Of a stretch of DNA of 60,000 nucleotides, positions 33,851 to 45,900 are shown one piece after another; within the stretch, counting starts at the first letter, position 1, and each line of letters starts with the position of its first letter. The stretch lies in assembly GCF_032854445.1 (NCBI RefSeq), contig NC_088300.1, positions 20,939,608 to 20,999,607 on the forward strand. Direction: 5' to 3'. This stretch comes from Liolophura sinensis (taxonomy: Eukaryota; Mollusca; Polyplacophora; Chitonida; Chitonidae). The notes under the pieces are model-generated. The model was not told where the DNA came from and did no database searches. It worked only from the letters and a program-made list of their open reading frames with translations. Position numbers and translations under genes: made by a program.

Positions 33851-35275
33851 AGAGACAGAGATGTGCTGATTTATTTGTGCTGTGCATGTCAAGCTTTGTT
33901 CAACAGGGTTTATAATAAACTGGTCAAAAAATCTGGGATTTATAAGATCTCTTGTGAAGATATGAGAAGAGATAGCTCCACAGAGTGGAAATAAGAAAGG
34001 CTGTTTAAGAGAGTGCAATCTATCCAATGAATTGCAAAGCAGTAACAGTTTATAAACTAACATGTTCATGTATGTTATGGGCTAACTGTATGTACATGAC
34101 CTAGTTTGGATGCCTATTCATGCAACTGACTGATTTCATAGTTAACTTCATCAAAGCAAAAAACTGCAGTGTTCAGTTGTAAGTAAATTGTTGTGTGAAG
34201 TGATTTCATAGAAACAGCCTCTTTTACTTCCCTTTTTGAGCTACTTTTCACTCATTTGGCCTGAATTAGAACAATACCATTTGGAGTAAGTCCTTTTGTC
34301 ATAATAAACATTTTGCCACTACTGTCAGTACCTCAATACTGTAAACCTATATCAGTTATATTGTAAGGTTGCCAACTCCATGTACTTAAGGATCCTACAG
34401 TATTGGACATTTCAGGGAAGTGTTATGTCAACTCCTGTTCGAATGACCATTAAATGGTGCATTAACATATCATACTGCAGCATGAAAATATTGGCAAGTC
34501 ATTCCGCATACCACGTCATTAAATGTAAATTGCATTTACATTGTACGTCAGTATATTCCCTTAAGCCTGAATTTTACTCAGATTTTGTGATGTATTTATT
34601 GATTTGACTGAGGTTTTATGCTGTACTCAAGAATATTTCACTTATTCAACGGAAGCCAGCATTATGGTGGGAGGAAACTGGACAGAGCCAAGGGGAAACC
34701 TTCGACCATCCGCAGGTTGGTGGCAGAACGAAGAGGAAGGTAGCTTCACTTCCCACATATGGCTGGAGAGTGAGCTAGCATAAGCTGGACTTAGCTCCCA
34801 GCGACCACATTGATGAGAGGTTCTCTCATCATACACAGTAGATGTTTTATCAAAAAGATTGCAGTACGTGTTTTGGTTTGTCTTGAATTGAGTGACTGTA
34901 ATCTATGTTCAGTGTGAAAAATTCAATTTTTCTACCTGCAATACTGTACTGATAAAAAATATTGTGACAATGTTAAGTGCTTTTATGTATGTGTATTCCT
35001 ATTATAATAAAAGAAAGATAAATAGAGCTAATATGGAAGGTCTTCTGGTGCTTGAGATTCCTGTTGGGATAGGCCTACTACGTGTGTATGTTCAAGAAAT
35101 GGAAAAACGCTGGAGTCGTGTGAAGTGCATTGAAATGATTTCTGTGAGTACAGCTCTCAGCCTTTGAATGTCTGAAAAGCTGGTTTAGTTCATAATTCTG
35201 TGGCAAAAAACATGCTGGATACATGTACAGGTGTAGAAATGAGAAAGAAAAGAATAAAGACTTTGAATTTCACTT
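33851..35275 (+). other. Probable DPF 3' UTR and downstream
   Basis: There is no ORF of note. AATAAA-type signals are at about 33911, 34304 and 35253, the last followed by a T-rich stretch. A minus-strand SINE (34593-34840) lies inside, so the 3' UTR either contains it or ends at the 34304 site. Confidence 0.4.
34593..34840 (-). mobile_element. SINE copy, minus strand
   Basis: Minus-strand copy in the DPF 3' region. It carries TACTCAAGAATATTTCACTT, AGCATTATGGTGGGAGGAAA and the box-B side AGCTGGACTTAGCTCCCAGC. The 5' tRNA head is damaged. Confidence 0.82.
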
Positions 35276-35566
35276 GGTTTGTTCAGCTCTCCTTGTTGTG
35301 CCGGAGGGATGTTGTTCTGCTCATTTACGCAAATGTGTATATGCATATCAGAGAACTTAAAGGGATGCATAGTTGATGCAGACTCGCTGTGGTCTTGCTT
35401 GAATAACTGTACAGTACGTGAATTGCAGCATATCCTGGACTTGCCTATCCCTCATACCAGCCAGTCGGCAAGATTTTGCAACTTTCCAACACATAATATC
35501 ACAAGTGAATAGAAGTACAGCTGTAAGTGTACCACCAAGTATGTGGGGTTAAGCCAAAGGTTTGGT

Positions 35567-35615
35567 GATATTTATTTATTTGACTGGTGTTTTACACCGT
35601 ACCCTGGTGATATTT
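35567..35615 (-). mobile_element. SINE 3' fragment
   Basis: About 50 bases of the SINE tail (ATTTATTTGACTGGTGTTTT, then ACACCGTACC). Confidence 0.6.
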
Positions 35616-36155
35616 GAAATGGTCATGTAAAGATTATGATCTTTGTAAGGGTGTGTACCTTCACTTCTGAAGTATTTTGCTAAATTTTGTAATGGTTATC
35701 GAGTTCTGGTTACATGTATGTCAAAAAGGAACATTCATTTTATTCAATACCTTGTCACTCAGTCATCCACTTATCCAAAAGGTATCATTAATCTATAGTC
35801 TGGGGGTGAGATGTGAAAATTAGTGCCTTGGTTTTGATTTGGTTATTGTAAATGGTGTGGTCGAGAATGTTTCACTTCCAATGGTACAAGTAAACGTGTG
35901 TACTATATGCCATTTGTAAAGTAACTAACAAACTTGCTGACCAAAAGAGTTGGACTTTGACATCTAACAGGGCAAGGCAGCCACACTTAGTATATTTGGT
36001 GGAGATCTTGATCTGGATCCAGGAAAGTTTTGAACGATTCTTCACAACTGTCAAATGCCTGTCAGCAGCGTAACGGGAAGATTTATGCACGGACTTTGAT
36101 GAAACGTTCTGCACAGTTTTGCAGAGGCATAAGCACCAATCCATTACATTTTGTC

Positions 36156-36429
36156 CGGGACCTCTGTGGCGTAGTGATTAGCATGCTTGTGCAGCACAAT
36201 GACTCTGGAGCCTCTCACCAATGCAGTTGCTGGTAGTGCTGTGAGTAAGTCCAGCTCACACTGGCTTCCTCAACAGCCATACCTGGGAAGGCCTTGCAGC
36301 AACTTGTGGATGGTTGTGAGTTTCCTTCTCACGCTCTGCTGTTCATCTCAGTTTCCTCCCAACATAACACTGGTCGCCGCCATGTGAAATGTTCTTGAGT
36401 ACAGCATTAAACATCAATCAAATACATTT
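36156..36429 (+). mobile_element. SINE copy with target-site duplication
   Basis: Near full length. The tRNA-like head is TCTGTGGCGTAGTGATTAGC and the tail is ATCAAATACATT. CATTTTGTC at 36147-36155 recurs at 36430-36438 as a target-site duplication. It is moderately diverged, with an insertion in the middle. Confidence 0.85.
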
Positions 36430-36769
36430 CATTTTGTCAACAATGTTTTAAATGGATCTTCACAAATGAGGGTATAATTGTATCTATTAGCAGGGGGTTT
36501 TGTAGTGGAGAAGACACAATATGATGCTTTATATTCACAGAAGCAATATATGATCTCCTTAACCTGACCTTGTTTTTTAAGTCATCAAGATTTGAGAGAA
36601 GCAATCCGAAAATTTATAAAACACAAAAATGCATCATGTTCACCATAACTGGCACAAAGATCTTTCAGTATGGCTTAGTTTGATTGTTATTTTATATTTC
36701 TATACTATTTAGCTACCGGTATTGTTAAATTATTTCATACTGACTAGGTCTATCTTACTGTCTATCTCC

Positions 36770-36840
36770 AGCGCCTCATTATCATTGTTCGTCGTTATAT
36801 GAATGAAAAATTGTTAAGTACGACGTTAAAACCCAAACAC
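36770..36840 (+). mobile_element. Diverged SINE 3' end
   Basis: GTCGTTATATGAATGAAAAA, then TTAAGTACGACGTTAAA, resembles the AAGTGAAATATTCTTGAGTACGGC tail. A weak match. Confidence 0.45.
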
Positions 36841-36879
36841 TCAGTTGTGGATTTGGCCTGTTCCACACACAATCATGTG

Positions 36880-37209
36880 GTGTCTACTAAGTAAGAGTAC
36901 CCTTCACTATCTTAATCCGAGAGCTATCGTTATTCGGCTGGCCGTAACGAGTTGGCGAGAGTAGTGAGAGATAAATTTTCAAATGAGGACGTCAGGCGGA
37001 GTATAGAAAGAAATCAGAAATCAACACAACGTAACTGCCTTTATCTTTTAGTGGCAACCAGTGAGTACGCTATTAAACACCCCATTCACCCAACCCTTAC
37101 ATACAGTACGTCCATTCGCATGAGCGGTCGTCGTAACCTCTGACCCCAATCTGCCCAGGGTACTTTTCGTGACTTCACAACAGAAGAATTACCAATGCAA
37201 GCAGCGTAA
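36880..37209 (+). promoter_or_regulatory. Possible promoter / 5' exon of the METTL24-like gene
   Basis: This stretch has more CpG than the surrounding AT-rich DNA and ends at a good donor (AAAG then GTAAAG, 37209/37210). The METTL24-like coding exon 1 is preceded by an acceptor at 39573, so a 5' UTR exon is needed upstream. The link between the two is inference only. Confidence 0.3.
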
Positions 37210-38553
37210 AGGTAAAGTTGGTGTTCTTTAAAACACTAAATTAGCTTGAGGAAAGGTTTATTTGGACACCTAATTTTTTCGTATGATATTGTTTCGATAT
37301 CACATATCATACATATTCATCAAACAAGAACATATCTTCTCCTGTTGCGTTGAAAGAGTCCAAACTAAGGGTGCTATGTTGCTGTTGTCTCAGAGGCAAT
37401 GCCGCAGATCTGTCAAGTGGCTGTCAAGTTCTTGTTAGTGGAGCTCTATTTCACCCAAACGTTTTGCCGTGTTGGTAGTTAGCCCAGATCTTTTTTTATT
37501 TTTATAGCGTTGTGTACAAAAAGCACAAAAGAGCAATCTATTTTGTTGACTAGATTGAATTCGTATGACATTAAAATGTCATACCTAAAGAAAATAATTT
37601 CATTCGCCAAAAACTGAAAAGCAAGATAAACTAGAAGCCTGCACTACAATGCAGCCTACCTTTTAGGGAACAACCAAATAATGTACTATTTTATGGGTTT
37701 GCACTGTGTTGAACAGTATTTTCAGTGACACGAAAGTTTTCTACATGTATTTGTGTTTTGCGTGAAAGCCATTCCCAACGCTTTTAATTGAAGAGATTAT
37801 TGTTCTTAGTCGTGTTAGTGGGACAACCTATTACCGGTATGCTAACCAGTACGTTTAGAAATATTTGAATGCACTGCACATGTAGATATGGTTGCTCAAC
37901 CTAGAGTCGGATACCCATTAATTCGCATAAGTGTTGGTGGACAGATTTTAGCGCGAAAATACACTCAGCCCCCAGGTTGTTGTAACATCACCCTTACCTG
38001 TTGCCACACTAAATTTTGTATTGGTAAACCAATCAAGTGTCATTTCACAGAAGAAAACTATTTGATACTGCTATGTTTTCAAATTAGCAGCCATGCGATT
38101 AAATGAGTGAACATATTTTTAGGAATGTTCACATTTTTTAGTAGTTTAATTTTCTATTCTAAAAGTTATTTTTGTACCCTCTTACATTACTTTAGCAAAT
38201 TAACAATGCAGTTTTTATTTTTTGGGAATTGGGTTATTTACATTACAGTACCATAATTTCACACTGTCTGAAATAAAGTAAATGAAAAGTTCCGAGAGAT
38301 TGATTGTGGGGGAGATTTCCTTATGTTTTTGTGACGGCCGGATAAATAGTGAATCTCTTCAAAATACCATACAGAACTGGGGGCATTCTCCAGATAAATG
38401 ATACTTGATTGGATTACCATTACAAAATTGTGTGTCAGTAGGAAGGAGAAATATGATGACCAGGTGCATTTGACAAGGTATGTTGTGGGATGTTTATTTA
38501 GGGTCTGTTCATTGACACTTGTGTGAATGACGTGGTCTCAGACCAGAGGTTAA

Positions 38554-38640
38554 GCAGCCATGAATATGGCTTCATGGCTGCTGTGAATATGGCTTCATGG
38601 CTGCTATGAATATGGCTTGTTGGCTTCCTACTGGTCAGTC
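38554..38640. repeat. 27-base tandem repeat with 11-base hairpin
   Basis: GCAGCCATGAA (38554-38564) is the exact reverse complement of TTCATGGCTGC (38571-38581) around a 6-base loop. The TGAATATGGCTTCATGGCTG unit is then repeated two to three times. Confidence 0.85.
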
Positions 38641-39149
38641 AGTGCTCTGTGATAAAGAAAACCTGTGAAAATGCTGAAAATCGGCATAAAATATTTGTTC
38701 ACATCTCCCTCTTCAAAAGGCTGTTTGGTGAAGACAAGGGGTGTCTATGATTTTACATGTAAGGTGTGAGCAGTGCTTGAGGTTGATTGACCGTAATTAT
38801 ATGTACAAATAGCTTGTGACATTAGATAAGGATACGTGAAGAGAAAATCTAAAACAAGGATTATGGTTTATTGGGAAAATGAAAAAGTTATGCCAAACTA
38901 TTTTTTTTTTCCTCCATTTATCCTCTATTATATTCGTTTTTCACGTCATCATTCAGGAAGTTTTGGAAATGATATCAATGATAAACTTACCAGCTTTGTG
39001 TGACCAACTTACCACCCCGCATGTGGGCTCTTCTGCCCACATTGTTCGAAGTCCGTAGACGCGGGATCAAACCTGGGTTGGGTCATACCAAAAACTTTTA
39101 AAGATGTTATTTGTTGCTGTCTTGCTTGGCACGCAGCCCTGAGAGGTTA

Positions 39150-39300
39150 GAACAAGGAAACAGGACTGGTTGGCCCAGTGTCAGTATTGGATGACCTGTC
39201 TGGTGTCTTTGACATGATACTTCAATGGCAGCAGCACTGTGGCGACATGGACTCACCTTGCCACAAAAAGAGACATTATATGTACACACACGGGAATAAC
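39150..39300 (+). repeat. Dispersed repeat copy B
   Basis: Counterpart of 10-180: AAGGAAACAGGACTGGTTGG, then CATGATACTTCAATGGCAGC and AGAGACATTATATGTACACA. It lies upstream of METTL24-like coding exon 1, in the putative 5' UTR intron. Confidence 0.75.
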
Positions 39301-39573
39301 TCTTTGTCATCACATGACTAGGGATAGACAGAGTGCTACATTTTTTGCCTGTATGACAAAAAGTCAGGTTTATGGGTGAAGGAAATCATACTGCCCAAAT
39401 GTCAGCCAAATCTGTACACGAACATATAAAATGAATACAGTGTGTTTCAGTGAATGAATGGTACACAACCAAGCCTCTGAAAAAAAAAATACTTCACTAA
39501 AGACAAATATATGTTCAATTTATGTTGTGTAATCATTTATCCTTTCTGTAACCTTCTTTTTGTACATTTACAG

Positions 39574-39974
39574 TGTACCTGCTGTGTGAAGACTCAACTG
39601 GTCATGGGAGACTGACAGGCTTACACTGGTTGTGTTGATGGCTCCACTCTTGGCTGGGTGCCTGAAGCAGTTATGACTTTATTAAAGATGGCCTGTAGTA
39701 GGAGGAAGAAAACCATTCTCTACAGCCTGTGCCTGGGGGCATTGGTTTATATGGGTGTTCAGGTGGTGTACTTAAGTGAGACATTTACCCCACTCATGAT
39801 GTTATCCGATGCCCAGAGTGAGGCTAGTCGCTTACTCAAGTTCATCTCCCTCTACCATTACCAGTGTAACTCCACAATCCAGCTGTTCAATCATACAGAC
39901 TGGCCTCTGTGTACAGACCGCAAGTATGGTATTGATATTGATGCCAAGGGACCAAGGATAGCCTATTCTGTAGG
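39574..39974 (+). CDS. METTL24-like exon 1 (5' UTR, signal anchor, domain 1 start)
   Basis: The acceptor TTTACAG precedes 39574. The start is ATG 39673 (MTLLKMACSRRKK), followed by the hydrophobic TILYSLCLGALVYMGVQVVY. Domain 1 then begins at EASRLLKFISLYHYQC and WPLCTDRKYG. The exon ends in PRIAYSVG with a phase 2 donor. Two short upstream ORFs precede the start (39604-39615 and 39638-39676). Confidence 0.75.
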
Positions 39975-42900
39975 GTGAGTCCTATTGATGATAAAATGCT
40001 TCAGATTCTGTTAAAATGAACGTTAAAACAATATTAAGTGAGGGCATCATCTAGAAAAGATTCAAGGTTCTGATCCCAAACTGTGCAGGTGACTTTGTTG
40101 ACAGTGCATAATGAAATTATATAAAATGATAATCAAAACAATGTTTTCTAATAAAACTTTACTTCAGATCATTTGTTCCAGGGGCCTCTTGCACAAGGCA
40201 GTGGTATATTAAGTTGGCTGTAACTACATGTACTACGGCAATATTATTGCATACATCAGCATACTATGGTAGTTATAATCAATGTAGCCTGCAAATGCTT
40301 TGTACTGAACTGAAATGGCTTTAGATTTGAGATGGATAATTTATCTTCCAGGTTTCAGTTAATAACTGGAAATTATGCTCATGTCAAATTGAGAGATCCA
40401 ATCTAAACTAATAGGTTGACAAGCCATCTTGCATTTTCTTCTACCGCATTTTATTTATTTTTTTTTCAGTGCACTCAGACATATTATGATTTATTTTTCA
40501 GACCTTCGTGGGATTATGCTTTTGAAAGGAACATTGTGTATAATCATTCATATAACTTATTTATATTTTCCTTGGATGACATCCCTAGAGATCTCAAGGA
40601 AATAAATCGTACCATTATTATAAGACGATGATAGTAGCGAACGACCCAGCAGACTTTGGTCGCAATTCATATGGCACAAATACTCTAAACAGTGTTATGG
40701 AGGCATTCCATCACCGTCATCTGGACTTGCTGAAGATTGACCGACTTGCCGATCGTTCTCATGCCTATGAGCTACTCTACTACATGGCAGAGGATCATAT
40801 ACTCCAGAGTGTTCAGCAGCTCCACATAACTGTACATATTGGTGAGTGCCATAATGAGGTTTAACTGTACATATTGGTGAGTGACATAATGATGTACAAC
40901 TGTATATATTGGTGTGTGATGTATAACTGTACACATTGGTGAGTGCCATAATGATGTATAACTGTATATATTGGTGAGTGCCATAATGACATATAACTGC
41001 ACATATTTCTGAGTGCCATAATGACATACAATTGTACATGTTGGTGAGTGCCATAATACGTATGACTGTACATATTGGTGAGTGCCACATTGACGCACAA
41101 TTGTACATATTGGTGAGTGCCTTAATGTTGTATAACTGTACTTATTGGTGAGTGATGTCATTAAATATTTCACTGTATATATTTTTATTGGTCAGCAATG
41201 CAATCTCATACAAATGTATGCTGAAACAGACTGAAAACACAAACGTTGGTTAATTTTTTTTATATAATCCGGGCAATAGGAAAAACAGATATTGAGACAA
41301 ACTGAAAACATTTGTGAGCGATAAAAACATATTCTGGTCAGAACAATATTCCTCTGCAGTTGTTTTCCTTCTGTAGTAAACACCTTTTAGTTGCACTGGT
41401 TGCTTGTCATATTATTGTATTCAGTGTTTGTGTCATGTTTTCCGAGTGTTTCAATATGTATATTGCTGTGTGTCAGAACTTCATATACATGCAGTGCTAC
41501 CTTACATGTAATGTATTTACAGTTTCTAGGTAGATTTATACTAAAGTGTTGTATCATCCACTTGTTACTTAATATATGTCTCCTTCTTACCAGTACATAA
41601 TCTTGTTAATTTGCCGGAAGATATGAAAGTGCAGTATGATTATTCACCATGTGGACATAACATTAATGTGACACAAGTGTGACACCAGAAGGCTTCAAAC
41701 AAAGTAACTATGTATGTCTTTGGTTTAAGGGTGATCCACAGCGTGTGTTCATTACGTTAAATTTGTTTTGTAGATAAGTTAGATGATGACTACCTGTATC
41801 GCTGGTATAGGGCTTTCTACAACCTGTTTTACCGGGAGGGTTTCCGCTTGTACCACACGGCTGCCTCAGACTCGCTGTGTTTGCAGGTGACCATGATGGA
41901 GTCATGTGTCTATTATACCTCATGGATAAGGAACCCGGGCCAGGGTTTTTGTCATGCACCCACCTGCTATTGATGGTAAGTCTAAACGAAAACTCTATAG
42001 CAATTATGCTATATTGCATCGAGAATGCTCTTGAATTTAAACTGCTTTTCCATTTGGATGTTAGCAGGCCATGTATAGATATGGCTTGTTATCTGAAAGT
42101 TGAATTTCTTAAGGATATTGTATTTGTGTACATGTAAGTACATGCATGTATTATAATCTAAGGTACATGTAAGGTACAGATTCAGCCCAGTGGTTTTACC
42201 CTGTGTTTACTGATCCCTAGAACTTGGTAACAATTAAACATTTAATGGTGCAGTAAGTCTTTGCTCATGCAGCCTTACATTTGCCATTTGAAAACAACTT
42301 GTCTTCAACTGTTAGGGTGTTCAAGCCTGTACATCACAAGTTGGAAAGGTTGTCAGTATCTTGCCAAGAGCGAGTGGTTTTCCCTGACAGTTCTTACTTT
42401 CTTCCATCCGTAAAACTGAGTGCTATTTCATGGCATTAAACAACAAGTAAGTAAATAAATAAATAAACTATAAATATAATTAACATGTGAACCAACTATT
42501 CATGAAAGCAATTTATTAAGAAAACTGTCAAGACATGTATGATTATAAATAAATGTACGTCTCGTTTAAAAAGTCATTTCACCTGTACACAGGTGCTGTA
42601 GAATTCGAGGAGCAGAGACTTGTGAACCATGTGAGTGCTGTACAAGCCTGGTGTGACCAAATGGGTGTGGTAACCACGGCAGCCAGTGTAGAGACACCTC
42701 AGCGGTTGCCATGGAGGAGATGAGCTACTGTGTGAAGAAGAGCTGGCCAGCTGCCCTGGTCATTACTGTCAGGTTTGTTCGGTTTGAATAAGGGGATAGA
42801 ATTTAATTTAACACTGGCTCCATTGTTTGCTGCGAGTAATTCATCCTTATGTACCCACCTGTTTGTTTCACGGATCAGAGGTGCGGATCAAGTGACATAC

Positions 42901-45900
42901 TAATTTCACAGATTCCACCATCGAGATTTGAAATCAGATCTCAGTGTCTTTAGTCCAGCTCTCTACCATCTGAGCAACTGGGTAGTTCTTGCTTGCTACT
43001 GCTAGTATATGCTCCATAAAGCTGGTCCCACTACACCTTGCCATGGAACGCCGTTTGTCCCAACTATTTAAAAGAACTAAAAATTAATTATAGATAAACA
43101 TGTAACTGTTTTCAGTATAGCAGATGAAATGTTACCAGCTACTGGATTTATTTTTTCAAGCAAATTTGTTGTTTGCAAAAATCAGAAAATACCTGGAAAA
43201 GCTTCTAAACAAGTTGTTTTCTGTATCTGCATAAAGTTATTTACTTAAAGCGCTACACAGAACAGGCATGCGGATTTCACAGAAATGATTGTTTCGTCTC
43301 CATGTTGGTTCCCAGGTTAAAAATTCACGAAAGCAAAAGTCAGTTTCCCACTAAAAATGGCTTGGCTACTGACTCAGTACTGCTTAGTAAACATTGAACA
43401 GAGTTAATTGTTTGAAAACTTGTGGTATGTGAGCCTTCAAATCGTGGCTAAGGTGTCAATAGACGCTTGTACTTTGTTGCAGCGAGTGGTCTCACGAAAA
43501 ATGAGCCTTTATCAATGTCTCTCTGTCCAGCCTGCAATGCTGTCTGCCACGAAGGACAAGAAGTAGCACAGCCAATGAATTACATGTAGGACAGAAAGCC
43601 AATCAGTGTCCTTGACCAAGGAAGTTGTGATTCATATGAAATTCAGATTCTGAGATTCATTTGATTGCAAGGCTGTTGTGGAAGTTCTGTTTAACACATG
43701 CTGCGTTGTACTCTTCGGGTGGGGGGAGGGGGGGTATAGCTCAAGCTGATAAAGATGAGAGTACCCAGTTCACTCCCTTCTTTTTCACAATTTGCAGTCA
43801 GATACCTCAGTCATTCAGTGATAGTTCATACTTTTTAAACAAAAAGGTTGAGGGATTATGGTAATGTTTATAGTGCAAAGTAAATGGAACTTAGATCTGC
43901 AAGAACTTACTTGGTACATTTATGAAACGAATGACTTTTAGCAAATAATGAAACCACTCTGTAAGTTAGTTACTGCCTGTGGTATTGGTCCAGCTTTATA
44001 ACAAAGTTTCCAACCTCAGTCGAGAACCTCTGTGACAAAAGACGGCCTTTACAGGATGATCATCTAGCTTTAATAGCTCAACCTCACACAGTAACTGTAA
44101 TATAAATAGTGGGCTCGCATGCTGTGTGCAAACAAAAATGGCTGACATGGAAATACTGTTAAGGCATTGTGATCTATTTTTAAACATGAAAAGTCATGTA
44201 CTGAAAATAAATGTAATGATTCAGGTATATTTGGGAATTATCTAACTATAAAGGAAGGGAGCTTTGTATGTGTGTGAGTGTGTGTGTCTGTCCTTCAGTT
44301 TTCTCCACATACATGTATTTGCCGGGTGTATGTCTGATGTCCCAAAGAATTCGTGTCAATTGCACATGCAAAGTAGGCAGTGATAAGGTCACAAATCTTT
44401 TAAATTGTCATGTACATTTTTTCATTATGCTATGTTTGAACACAAAGCCTACATTTCTCAGATCTCAAAAACAATGGGTTAATAATGAATACTATACAAG
44501 GGCCAAATGCTTTGCGTTCTAGGGCAGCGTAATGAATCAGGAGCCTCTCACCAGTGCACTTGCTCTGAGTTCCAGTCCACCTCATGCTGGCCTGCTCTCC
44601 GGTTGTTGTACATGCGAAGGTCTGCCAAAAACCTGCGGATGATTGTGGGTTTCCACCGCCCTCTGCCAGGTTTCCTCCCATCATAATGATGGCCTCTGTC
44701 GTATAAGTGAAATTTTCTTGAGTATGACCTAAAATACCAATCAGAGGAATAAATAAATGAATAGGCAGTGCACTAGTATTGTTAAAAAAATCAGCTGGTT
44801 ACAATTTATTGTTTATTTATTTGATTCCTGTTTTATGCCATACTCAAGAATATTTCACTTATACGGCGGGCGGCCAGCATTATGGTAGGAGGAAACCGGG
44901 CAGAGGCTGGCAGAAACCCACAACCATCCGAAGGTTTGCTGGCAGACATTCTCACATACGGCCAGAGAGGAACACAGCATAAGCTGCACTTAAACTCACA
45001 GTGACCACATTGGTGAGAGTCTCCTGGGTCATTGTGCCACAGCGGTGTACTAACCCCCTCATCCACGGAGGGCCCCAGGTCACATTTAATTCATTGTTCA
45101 GGTAAATTTGCAGATTATTTTATCAAATAGAAAAAGTCATGTTATAAAGATTTATGTTTTGTATACAGTTGCTTGTATATTTAACCTTTCTGTTGCAAGA
45201 ATGGTTGATGGTGGCATTTGTTATTTTTAATTGGCCTGTTTTCTGTTGCAGTGTTGAGCCTCTGACTGTGGCCCCAGTGTTAGGAGAGACACAGTGTGAC
45301 CTCATCTCCCTGTCACCTGCCTCTAAGCTCCACGCAGAGCCTCATGTTACCATGACATTGCTCAAACACAGGTCAGTCATGTAGCAATCTGTCTGTCTGT
45401 ATATGGGTGTGTTTGTTTGTTCCACATGCAATATACACAATGTCTGTGTAGAACATATGGAATATTGCTACTGCTTTTGTGAGGTAAGGACAAATTGATG
45501 ACATCAGTAATCATTAATATGTGAAACCAGCTTGGCATTAGTCATCTCAGTTCTGTACCAGTTTGCCAAATTCCCAGCTCTGACTCATTTAGTGTCTGGG
45601 GCCTCCGTGGCTCAGTCAGTTAGCGCGCTAGTGCAGCGTAATGACCCAGGAGCCTCTCACCAATGTGGTCGCTGTGAGTTCAAGTCCAGCTCATGCTGGC
45701 TTCCTCTCCGACCGTATGTGGGAAGGTCTGCCAGCATCCTGCAGATGGTCGTGGGTTTCCCCCGGGCTGTGCCCGGTTTCCACCCACCATAATGCTGGCC
45801 ACCGTCGTATAAGTGAAATATTCTTGAGTACGGCGTAAAACACCAATCAAAAAAAAAAAAAAAATCAAAATCATTTAGTGTCAGCTTTAGTGAGGAGATC

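Noticed and set aside
37888-38106. 72-residue plus-strand ORF with several Cys and Pro
   Set aside because: No recognisable domain, no supporting splice context or repeats; its length is within chance for this region.
40772-41173. Long minus-strand open frames with HSPICTVI / HYGTHQYVQLY repeats
   Set aside because: They are by-products of the 35-base donor repeat array, are open in more than one frame and have no domain or homologue.
41971-42656. Possible selenoprotein: one frame crosses exons 3-4 of the METTL24-like gene with only two TGA codons (41971-41973 and 42654-42656) in a cysteine-rich stretch
   Set aside because: The alternative frame in exon 4 aligns with the start of domain 1 (RLVNHVS---C against RLLKFIS---C) and all intron phases then agree. 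No selenocysteine insertion hairpin was seen, and the Cys-rich reading has no family match.
45597-45700. tRNA genes suggested by A and B boxes in SINE heads (also near 50196, 50668, 57486, 42905 and 47508)
   Set aside because: There are no paired acceptor stems or proper anticodon arms, and each is attached to a SINE body or is decayed. None looks like a functional tRNA.
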